Notes under the pieces: model-generated
What the model saw: the letters and a program-made list of their open reading frames with translations, nothing else
Databases searched by the model: none
Told to the model about the DNA's origin: nothing
Shown here: positions 5,509 through 11,038 of the stretch, piece after piece
How the letters are laid out: each line of letters starts with the position of its first letter
How positions within the stretch are numbered: position 1 is the first letter of the stretch
Assembly: GCA_002373555.1 (NCBI GenBank)
Contig: DFKM01000228.1
Span: 1 to 11,038, forward strand
DNA: 11,038 bases
Source: Lachnospiraceae bacterium UBA3645
GTDB taxonomy: Bacteria; Bacillota; Clostridia; Lachnospirales; Lachnospiraceae
Direction of reading: 5' to 3'
Position numbers and translations under genes: made by a program

Positions 5509-7266
5509 ATGGCTTTAGACGGAATGACGGTCGCGTGCCTTACGCACGATATCAATACAAAACTCGCCGGCGGGCGCATCAGCAGGATCGCCCAGACCGA
5601 GAGCGACGAACTGATCCTGACAGTGAAGGGAAGGGACGGGCAGTACCGGCTGCTCATGTCCGCAAACGCTTCGCTTCCGCTGCTTTATTTTACGGATAAA
5701 AACAAACAGTCCCCCGCGCAGGCGCCCGGCTTCTGCATGCTGCTGCGCAAACACATCGGGAACGGCCGCATCAGCGAAGTCACCCAGCCCGGGCTCGAGC
5801 GTGTCGTCCGGCTCAAGGTCGAACACCTGAATGAGATGGGCGATCCGGCGGTGAAGTACCTGATCATCGAGCTGATGGGCAAATATTCCAACATCATTTT
5901 TACAGATGAAAATGATATGATCCTGGATTCGATCAAGCATATCTCCGGGAATGTCAGCTCGGTCCGGGAGGTGCTGCCCGGAAGGACTTATTTCATTCCG
6001 GATACGCAGCACAAGCTCGATCCGCTGACCATCTCTGAGCTGGATTTCTTCCATCTCGTCGAATCGAAGCCGATGCCTGCGGCGAAGGCACTTCAGTCCT
6101 CGCTCACCGGCATCAGTCCGCTGATGGCTCAGGAACTGTCCGAGCGCGGCGGAATTGACGGCGACAGGCCGGTCAACACACTGGATCCTGCCGGCAAACG
6201 AAAGCTTTATGACGCCTTTGAAGCCTGTATGGAAGACATCCGGGCGCATCGTTTCGCCCCCTGCATGATCTACCGGAAAGGGGAGCCGGTGGAATATGCC
6301 GCATTTCCGCTGCAGGTCTTCGCGGACTGCGAGACCAGAGAAGTGCCGTCCATCAGCCATGCCATGGAATCCTTCTATGCCGAGAAAAATGTGATCACGC
6401 GCGTGCGGCAGAAATCCCAGGATCTGCGGAAGATCCTGACGACGGTGCTGGAGCGCGATCTCAAGAAATACGAACTGCAGAAAAAGCAACTGGCCGACAC
6501 GGAGAAGCGGGATAAATACCGTGTGCGCGGCGAACTGATCCAGGCCTTCGGCTGGCAGGCGGAGCCCGGTGCTTCCCGCATGACCGCGCAGAACTACTAC
6601 GACAATGACAAGGAGATCGTAATCCCGCTTGATCCTGCGCTGTCTGTCAGTGAAAATGCGGCGAAATGCTTCGAAAAGTACAACAAGCTGAAAAGAACGA
6701 ATGAGGCGCTGACAGAGCTGGTGAAGGAAACTGCCGAGGAGATCGAGCATCTGCGATCACTGCAGGTGGCGCTCGATATCGCGCAGGACGAAGGGGATCT
6801 CTCCCAGATCAAATCCGAGATGCAGCTGGCCGGCTATGTACGCAAGCGCGGACCGCAGGGGAAAGGCAGTAAGCCGAAAAAAGAGCCGAAGAGCCGGCCC
6901 CTGCACTTTATTTCCTCGGACGGTTTTCATATGTATGTGGGAAAGAACAATATCCAGAACGAAGAGCTGACCTTCTCGCTGGCCAACGGCGGGGACTGGT
7001 GGTTCCATGCAAAAGGGATCCCCGGATCGCATGTGATCGTCAAGACCGAAGGAAAGACGCTCCCCGACAGAGTATTCGAAGAGGCCGGCGCGCTGGCGGC
7101 GGCGTACTCCTCCGAACGGAACGCCGACAAAGTCGAGATCGATTATATCGAACGAAAGCATGTAAAGAAAACGCCCGGCGGAAAGCCGGGGTTCGTGATC
7201 TATCATACGAATTATTCCCTTGTGGCGGAGCCCGCACGGGCGAAAAGCCTCACACAAGTCGAGTAA
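5509..7266 (+). CDS. rqcH: Ribosome quality control protein RqcH (NFACT family)
   Basis: RqcH is the bacterial relative of Rqc2/NEMF. It binds stalled 50S subunits carrying peptidyl-tRNA and recruits tRNA-Ala to add C-terminal alanine tails that mark the peptide for proteolysis. The 585-aa protein shows the family order: an NFACT-N domain from MALDGMTVACLTHDIN through about 180, containing LLRKHIGNGRI and Glu97-Arg98 where Bacillus RqcH has an Asp-Arg pair important for tRNA handling; a helix-hairpin-helix-like middle; charged coiled-coil segments around 285-335 and 385-430; and an NFACT-R domain from 464, with KNNIQNEELT, WWFHAKGIPGSHVIV and KPGFVIYHTNY. A basic linker around 450-463 precedes it. 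GAGAGGTG lies 5 nt before the ATG. Older annotations call such proteins fibronectin-binding. It ends at a bidirectional terminator. Confidence 0.95.
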   Translation: MALDGMTVACLTHDINTKLAGGRISRIAQTESDELILTVKGRDGQYRLLMSANASLPLLYFTDKNKQSPAQAPGFCMLLRKHIGNGRISEVTQPGLERVVRLKVEHLNEMGDPAVKYLIIELMGKYSNIIFTDENDMILDSIKHISGNVSSVREVLPGRTYFIPDTQHKLDPLTISELDFFHLVESKPMPAAKALQSSLTGISPLMAQELSERGGIDGDRPVNTLDPAGKRKLYDAFEACMEDIRAHRFAPCMIYRKGEPVEYAAFPLQVFADCETREVPSISHAMESFYAEKNVITRVRQKSQDLRKILTTVLERDLKKYELQKKQLADTEKRDKYRVRGELIQAFGWQAEPGASRMTAQNYYDNDKEIVIPLDPALSVSENAAKCFEKYNKLKRTNEALTELVKETAEEIEHLRSLQVALDIAQDEGDLSQIKSEMQLAGYVRKRGPQGKGSKPKKEPKSRPLHFISSDGFHMYVGKNNIQNEELTFSLANGGDWWFHAKGIPGSHVIVKTEGKTLPDRVFEEAGALAAAYSSERNADKVEIDYIERKHVKKTPGGKPGFVIYHTNYSLVAEPARAKSLTQVE

Positions 7267-7270
7267 AGAT

Positions 7271-7317
7271 AAAAATGTCATCCTGCGCCTGCCTGCAGGC
7301 TCAGGATGACATTTTTT
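7271..7317. terminator. Bidirectional intrinsic terminator between rqcH and trmO
   Basis: A 15-bp stem pairs 7271-7285 with 7302-7316, including ATGTCATCCTG with CAGGATGACAT. Inside it a second 4-bp CCTG/CAGG helix closes a 4-nt loop. A T-run follows on the plus strand (7312-7317) and the matching A-run gives a U-tract on the minus strand, so both convergent genes can end here. The structure starts 5 nt after the rqcH stop and its edge touches the trmO stop codon at 7316-7318. Confidence 0.9.
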
Positions 7318-8011
7318 ATGTTGTTCTTTTTTCAATCCCGACAACGTACAGCTCTTTTTCTTCCACCCGGAATTTCACTTCATACTCCAGGAAGCTCATC
7401 CCGTAGACCCGTTCGGGATCTCTCTGGTACGGCGGTCTCGGGTCTTCCGCGAGCGCACCGATCAGCGTCGCCCGCTTCTCCTCCGGAATTCTCCCGAGCA
7501 GTTCCTCCGGCACATTGACGTGCACACGGTAATCCACATTTTCACTCGTGAATCCCGCGTCCGCCTCCGGATGCGAATCCGCGCCCGGATGATATGGCTT
7601 GATATCGATGATCGGCGTACCGTTCATCATATCCGCGCCTTTCACAAAAAGCACCGGCCCGAGTACCGGATCTATCTCTACCGAAAGCAGTTTTACGCAG
7701 GACAGCCCGATATTGTTCGGCCGGAACGGCGATCTGGTCGCGAAAACGCCTTTGCGCACATTTCCGCCGAGCCGCGGCGGCCGGACCGTCGGCGACCATG
7801 TATCGCGCGCGCTTTCGGAGAACTGCCACAGCAGCCATATGTGCGAATAACCATCAAGGCCCCTGAATGCTTCAGGGACCCTGTACTCTTCTTCCATAAC
7901 GATCCGGGAAACCGACGGGATCAGGCCGCTCTGCCTGGGCACGCCGAATTTCTCCGGAAAGTCTGTCTCGATATGCGCGATCGGATGGATCACGATCTCA
8001 TTTCTTTTCAT
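7316..8011 (-). CDS. trmO: tRNA (N6-threonylcarbamoyladenosine(37)-N6)-methyltransferase TrmO
   Basis: TrmO (TsaA/YaeB family) uses S-adenosylmethionine to methylate t6A37 in threonine tRNA, a small aid to decoding. The 231-aa length matches the E. coli enzyme. Visible family motifs are IGxxxxxF-like IAHIETDFPEKFGVPRQSG near the N-terminus, GLDGYSHIWLLWQF (51-64), RSPFRPNNIGLS (93-104), DIKPYHP (136-142) and DPRPPYQ (190-196); the C-terminal domain follows. The ATG at 8011 overlaps the end of pfp by 14 nt and has only a weak purine-rich ribosome-binding site, so translation may depend on pfp. Pairing with a glycolytic gene is not functionally obvious and may be only shared transcription. Confidence 0.93.
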   Translation of the reverse strand: MKRNEIVIHPIAHIETDFPEKFGVPRQSGLIPSVSRIVMEEEYRVPEAFRGLDGYSHIWLLWQFSESARDTWSPTVRPPRLGGNVRKGVFATRSPFRPNNIGLSCVKLLSVEIDPVLGPVLFVKGADMMNGTPIIDIKPYHPGADSHPEADAGFTSENVDYRVHVNVPEELLGRIPEEKRATLIGALAEDPRPPYQRDPERVYGMSFLEYEVKFRVEEKELYVVGIEKRTT

Positions 8012-9275
8012 TCTTCTTTTCCGGCGTTTTGCGGTGAGAAAGCTCCTTGGGCGTCAGCAGATGTCTCGGAATGCCGTCGACCATGATCGGAGAAACATCT
8101 CCCTGGATCAGAGGACGTACATAATCCACGAAATCTTCCGTTACATAATCGCCGTCCTTGTTGATCCAGTTTCTGGGAACCAGCTTCTCGCCGTTCGCGA
8201 TCTTGTGAACGTCCTTCACCTCGGTTCCGCACTGATAAGGATCGTCAGACAGTCTCTTCAGTACGACCATCTTGCCGGAATCGCCTTCATCAGCCGCCAT
8301 GACAGCAGCGCCGCCGACCTGTGTGGCTTCCAGAATATCGACACGGGAGGCCAGGTGGGAAGCGGATCTCTGCAGCGTGGAGAACTCGATGGCTCTGGTC
8401 TTGCAGCCAAGATCGTTCGCCACATGCTTCGCCAGGAAGGATGCGGTACCGGTCAGCTGCTTATGACCGAATCCGTCGACAAAATCGATGGGCGTGCCAA
8501 GCTCGCATACATAGGTTCCGTCTTCCGTCTTGATGCCTTCGGACACGACCACAACGACAGAAGTCTTGATCTCCAGAAGATTTCTCACCTTCTCAGAGAA
8601 CTTGTTCAGGTCAAACGGAATCTCCGGCAGATAGATCAGATCCGGTCCGGCACAGTCCTCGCCCTTGGAAAGCGCGGTCGCTCCGGTAAGCCAACCGGCG
8701 TTTCTTCCCATGACCTCAACGATCGTCACGATACCCTTGGAATACTCCAGGCAGAATCCGTCACGGATGATCTCCTTCATTGCGGTGCCGATGAATTTCG
8801 CAGCACTTCCGAAGCCGGGCGTATGATCTGTCAGCGCCAGGTCATTGTCGATGGTCTTCGGGCATCCGATGAATTTGCAGGGATGTCCGGTGATGATCGC
8901 ATAATCGGAAAGCTTCTTGATGGTGTCCATGGAATCATTTCCGCCGATATAGATGAAGGCTTCGATCTCGAGCTTGTCGAGGATCGCGAAGATCTTCTTG
9001 TAGGTTTCCATATCCTCATGGATCTCCGGCAGCTTATATCTGCAGGAACCCAGGAATGCGGCGGGCGTTCTCTTCAAGAGCTCTGCATCCAGTTTGGTGT
9101 GGATGTGATCGGAAAGATCGATGTAGTTCTCATTCATCAGGCCCTGGATGCCGTGAAGCATGCCGTAGACCTTCTTGGCGCCGCGGTCGAGCGCGGTGCG
9201 GTATACGCCTGCAAGGCTGGAGTTGATGGCAGCGGTAGGTCCGCCGGACTGTCCGACAATAACATTACCCTTCAT
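7998..9275 (-). CDS. pfp: Diphosphate-dependent 6-phosphofructokinase
   Basis: This enzyme interconverts fructose 6-phosphate and fructose 1,6-bisphosphate in glycolysis. Two positions point to pyrophosphate rather than ATP: GGNDS (111-115), with Asp114 where ATP enzymes have Gly, and PKTIDND (139-145), with Lys140 where ATP enzymes have Gly. Other family landmarks are VGQSGGPTAAIN (7-18) for phosphate binding, the catalytic TIDND, and EVMGRNAGW (187-195). The length of 425 aa fits long PPi-type enzymes. Asn113 replaces the usual Asp of GGDDS; I recall this variant in some clostridial enzymes. The C-terminus is very basic and acidic mixed (KTPEKKNEKK). AGGAG lies 9 nt before the ATG, and a promoter lies about 35 nt upstream. 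trmO follows with a 14-nt overlap. Confidence 0.94.
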   Translation of the reverse strand: MKGNVIVGQSGGPTAAINSSLAGVYRTALDRGAKKVYGMLHGIQGLMNENYIDLSDHIHTKLDAELLKRTPAAFLGSCRYKLPEIHEDMETYKKIFAILDKLEIEAFIYIGGNDSMDTIKKLSDYAIITGHPCKFIGCPKTIDNDLALTDHTPGFGSAAKFIGTAMKEIIRDGFCLEYSKGIVTIVEVMGRNAGWLTGATALSKGEDCAGPDLIYLPEIPFDLNKFSEKVRNLLEIKTSVVVVVSEGIKTEDGTYVCELGTPIDFVDGFGHKQLTGTASFLAKHVANDLGCKTRAIEFSTLQRSASHLASRVDILEATQVGGAAVMAADEGDSGKMVVLKRLSDDPYQCGTEVKDVHKIANGEKLVPRNWINKDGDYVTEDFVDYVRPLIQGDVSPIMVDGIPRHLLTPKELSHRKTPEKKNEKK

Positions 9276-9309
9276 ATATGTAATCTCCTGTTGATTTATT
9301 TTCCAATGT

Positions 9310-9338
9310 ATTTTATATTGTTTCCTTTCTTATTTCAA
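9310..9338 (-). promoter_or_regulatory. Promoter of pfp-trmO
   Basis: On the minus strand TTGAAA (9338-9333) and TAAAAT (9315-9310) are spaced by 17 nt, each one mismatch from consensus. The start would fall near 9303, giving a leader of about 28 nt before pfp. No operator or riboswitch is evident. Confidence 0.65.
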
Positions 9339-9401
9339 GTTCAGCAATTTAACAGAAAGAGGGGAATTGTGACAGATTTGTCCTTTCTATCGGCGTAGAT
9401 G

Positions 9402-9429
9402 AAAAAACCGGGCAGCTTTCGCTGCCCGG
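9402..9429 (-). terminator. Intrinsic terminator oriented along the minus strand, upstream of pfp
   Basis: CCGGGCAGC and GCTGCCCGG form a 9-bp GC-rich stem (9408-9416 with 9421-9429). Read on the minus strand the loop is GAAA, a stable GNRA tetraloop, and the stem is followed by six T. On the plus strand no T-run follows. It would stop leftward transcripts before the pfp promoter, but no leftward gene ends here: the DNA to the right is the eamA promoter region and then eamA itself on the other strand. Confidence 0.85.
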
Positions 9430-9596
9430 CATGCGTTCTGCAGGTAAGCAAGTCACTTCTTCGATTCCCTCCCATCAGGTAATTGCACACAATCCCATTG
9501 CATTCCTTCCGTAAATAGTATATATTCGTTTACTGATACTGCTCCATTACCCTCCAGGCTGATCTGCCGCCTGTCCCCATCTCTCCGAGGTCTCTC
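9430..9596. other. Intergenic region with eamA promoter and possible leftward small transcript
   Basis: This is most of the 321-nt gene-free gap between pfp and eamA. Rightward it holds the eamA promoter and leader. Leftward, between a possible TATACT (9522-9517, poor -35) and the terminator at 9402-9429, about 110 nt could form a short transcript. Within it a GGAAGG site precedes a 7-codon frame (MGLCAIT), which may be chance. I see no tRNA, riboswitch consensus or repeat. Confidence 0.3.
9498..9526 (+). promoter_or_regulatory. Promoter of the EamA-family transporter gene
   Basis: TTGCAT (9498-9503) and TATATT (9521-9526) are separated by 17 nt on the plus strand. Transcription should start near 9533, leaving a leader of about 64 nt. 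The -35 hexamer is identical to that of the yicC promoter. Confidence 0.7.
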
Positions 9597-10472
9597 ATGA
9601 ACAGAAAACCCCTGTTTCTTGTCCTTATCGCCGCCATTTTCTGGGGCATGTATCCGTCCTTCGTCACCGTGATCTCCCGTATGGGCATCACAGATGGGCC
9701 GCTGATCCTCATCCGTCTGCTGGTCACCGTGCTGTCCATGATCGTGATCATCGGCATAAAGGACCGCTCCATGTTCAGAATTCGTCTGAAGGATCTCCCC
9801 CTGTTCCTTGCGAACGGCCTCTTAAGCATCGTTTTCTTCTCTTCGTGCTATTCCGCTGCGATCCGCGCAACAAAAATCGCCGTTGCGGCTGCGCTTCTTT
9901 ATACCGCTCCGGCGATCGTACTGATCATATCTGCATTTGTTTTCAAAGAGCACGTTACCGTAAAGAAAGTGTTTTGCATCGCGCTCTCCATCATCGGCTG
10001 CGCGCTTGTATCCGGCCTGGCTTCCGGCGGGCTCTCTATCTCTGTGAACGGGCTGCTGCTGGGACTCGGCGCCGGGCTGGGCTACGGGCTGTACAGCATT
10101 TTTTCCACGGTCATACTGAACCGCGGCTATGCTTCCTATACCAATATTCTCTATACATTTATGACCGCGTCCGTATTCTATCTGGTACAGACCATCGCAT
10201 CCGGAGAGATTTCTCTGATCGCTGCCAGGCCGTCGGCCTCTGTGATCTGCGTCATCAACGGGATCATCACCGGCACATGCTCGTACACATTTTACACGAA
10301 CGGCCTACGGATGATGGAGCCGTCCCGCGCGGCACAGATCGCGACCGTGGAACCTGCCGCAGCGGCGATTCTCGGCGTACTGCTGTTCCGTCAGATGCTG
10401 TCAGGAATGGAACTTGCCGGCGTGGTGCTGATCCTGGGTTCCGTGATCATGATGAATTCTGCCGGGAAATAA
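9597..10472 (+). CDS. EamA/DMT-family transporter
   Basis: This 291-aa integral membrane protein has the drug/metabolite transporter layout: two EamA repeats of about five helices each, roughly residues 5-135 and 150-288, giving about ten membrane segments. Typical features are the opening LIAAIFWGMYPSFVTVISR, the small-residue helix ending in a conserved AALLYTAPAIVLIIS (middle of repeat one), the Gly-rich GLGAGLGYGLYSIF and the EPAAAAILGVLLF motif of repeat two. The family exports amino acids, metabolites or drugs; the substrate cannot be read from sequence. GAGG lies 6 nt before the ATG. The gene stands alone, with its own promoter, and converges on the MATE-family gene. Confidence 0.92.
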   Translation: MNRKPLFLVLIAAIFWGMYPSFVTVISRMGITDGPLILIRLLVTVLSMIVIIGIKDRSMFRIRLKDLPLFLANGLLSIVFFSSCYSAAIRATKIAVAAALLYTAPAIVLIISAFVFKEHVTVKKVFCIALSIIGCALVSGLASGGLSISVNGLLLGLGAGLGYGLYSIFSTVILNRGYASYTNILYTFMTASVFYLVQTIASGEISLIAARPSASVICVINGIITGTCSYTFYTNGLRMMEPSRAAQIATVEPAAAAILGVLLFRQMLSGMELAGVVLILGSVIMMNSAGK

Positions 10473-10492
10473 GCACTGTATAACCTGCTTAT
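10469..10492 (+). terminator. Weak hairpin at the end of the EamA-family gene
   Basis: ATAAGCA (10469-10475) pairs with TGCTTAT (10486-10492) around a 10-nt loop. It starts at the stop codon and is followed by a T-rich pyrimidine stretch to about 10580. The stem is AT-rich and lacks a clean T-run, so termination here is possible but unproven. Confidence 0.3.
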
Positions 10493-10587
10493 ACTTTCCA
10501 TTGCTTTCTTTTACTCTCTTTTACTTTCCAATATTTTCTTTATTTCCCTTTATTTATGTTTACATTCATTTATTGTTTCTGCGCCTC

Positions 10588-11038
10588 TCATCTTCCCGTC
10601 AGGTCCTGCGCCCAGATCCCGCTCTTCATCAGCAGGTAGCCGGACACGCACTTGATCAGATCCAGCATCTGGATCAGGAAATACATCACCAGCAGCGATA
10701 ATCCGGTAAAATGCGCCAGCACGAACGCCGCCGGCACCGTCACCACCCACATATAGCAGGAATCGAACAGGAATGTGATCCCGGTCTTTCCGCCGGAGCG
10801 CAGCGTAAAATAGGATGCATTTGTATACGCATAAATGGGCATGCAGACAGCGCTGATGCGGATCAGCCCGGAAGCGATCCCGCGGATCTCATCACTCGTA
10901 TTGTAGACTTTCGGGAAGAAGCCGCCGGCTATGAAAAGACATGCGCCGACCCCCATACAGATCAGTACGGAAAAGACGGTCAGCTTGACGGATTCTTCTT
11001 TTGCGCGTTTTATGTCTCCCGAGCCGAGGATCTGCCCG
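10588..11038 (-). CDS. MATE-family transporter, C-terminal 149 residues (N-terminus beyond right edge)
   Basis: The frame is open at the right edge and ends at TGA 10588-10590. The first visible residues, GQILGSGDIKRAKEESVKL, match the segment after a helix in the second half of MATE proteins, where GQ-x-LG and a following basic stretch are typical. About four hydrophobic helices follow, including SVLICMGVGACLFIAGGFF, CYMWVVTVPAAFVLAHF and LLVMYFLIQMLDLIKCV. MATE proteins export cationic drugs or metabolites using proton or sodium gradients; the substrate is unknown. An internal ATG at 10956 is not the start, because homology continues upstream. It converges on the EamA-family gene across a 115-nt pyrimidine-rich gap. 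Confidence 0.85.
   Translation of the reverse strand, partial: GQILGSGDIKRAKEESVKLTVFSVLICMGVGACLFIAGGFFPKVYNTSDEIRGIASGLIRISAVCMPIYAYTNASYFTLRSGGKTGITFLFDSCYMWVVTVPAAFVLAHFTGLSLLVMYFLIQMLDLIKCVSGYLLMKSGIWAQDLTGR

Noticed and set aside
5515..6750. 411-codon open frame on the minus strand opposite rqcH
   Set aside because: It is a shadow of rqcH; composition is His/Arg/Leu-rich and it lacks motifs and a ribosome-binding site.
8034..9398. Long open frame of 454 codons on the plus strand opposite pfp
   Set aside because: It is antisense to a full phosphofructokinase with intact motifs, has no recognisable domain, and runs through the pfp promoter.
9402..9429. The hairpin as a rightward terminator or as an attenuator of pfp
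   Set aside because: The T-run is only on the minus strand, and the pfp promoter lies downstream of it, so transcripts starting there never include it.
1..11038. Mobile elements, CRISPR arrays, toxin-antitoxin or defence genes, tRNA or rRNA genes
   Set aside because: I scanned both strands for spaced repeats, terminal inverted repeats, transposase or nuclease motifs and tRNA-like arms and found none. All gene space is taken by recognisable housekeeping or transport genes apart from one small unknown.

Overview
The window looks like chromosomal core DNA of a Firmicute, most likely a Lachnospiraceae-like clostridium. This rests on gene order and protein type: yicC-gmk-rpoZ-rimO-pgsA-pncC in one run, an omega subunit starting MIHPSYFELMD, a DUF2953-type membrane protein, a PPi-type phosphofructokinase and a bacterial RqcH. 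GC content is moderately high by eye, with AT-rich promoter gaps. There are no RNA genes, CRISPR arrays, insertion sequences or phage genes, and base composition shows no obvious break.

Left block (1-5453, minus strand, read right to left). A strong sigma-A-like promoter (TTGCAT, 17 nt, TATAAT) precedes an eight-gene run: yicC (endoribonuclease family), gmk (guanylate kinase), rpoZ (RNA polymerase omega), rimO (ribosomal protein S12 methylthiotransferase), pgsA (phosphatidylglycerophosphate synthase), pncC (NMN deamidase), an unassigned 113-aa protein, and a DUF2953-like membrane protein cut by the left edge. Most junctions overlap by 1, 4 or 8 nt, so translational coupling is likely. The run mixes nucleotide supply, transcription, ribosome modification and lipid synthesis. 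The small gene remA, which usually lies between yicC and gmk in Firmicutes, is missing here.

Middle block (5509-9338). rqcH (ribosome-associated quality control) reads rightward, divergent from yicC. It converges on a minus-strand pair, pfp (PPi-dependent phosphofructokinase) and trmO (tRNA t6A37 methyltransferase), and a shared bidirectional terminator separates them. pfp has its own promoter (TTGAAA, 17 nt, TAAAAT), and trmO overlaps its 3' end by 14 nt.

Right block (9402-11038). A 321-nt gap upstream of pfp holds an intrinsic terminator pointing along the minus strand with no visible gene to terminate, and a good rightward promoter for an EamA-family transporter. That gene converges on the C-terminal part of a MATE-family transporter, which runs off the right edge.

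Nothing here amounts to a new defence or mobile system. The points most worth following are the unassigned 113-aa gene coupled between pncC and the DUF2953 gene, the orphan minus-strand terminator that may end a small RNA, the missing remA, and the long low-complexity tails of the DUF2953 and omega proteins.
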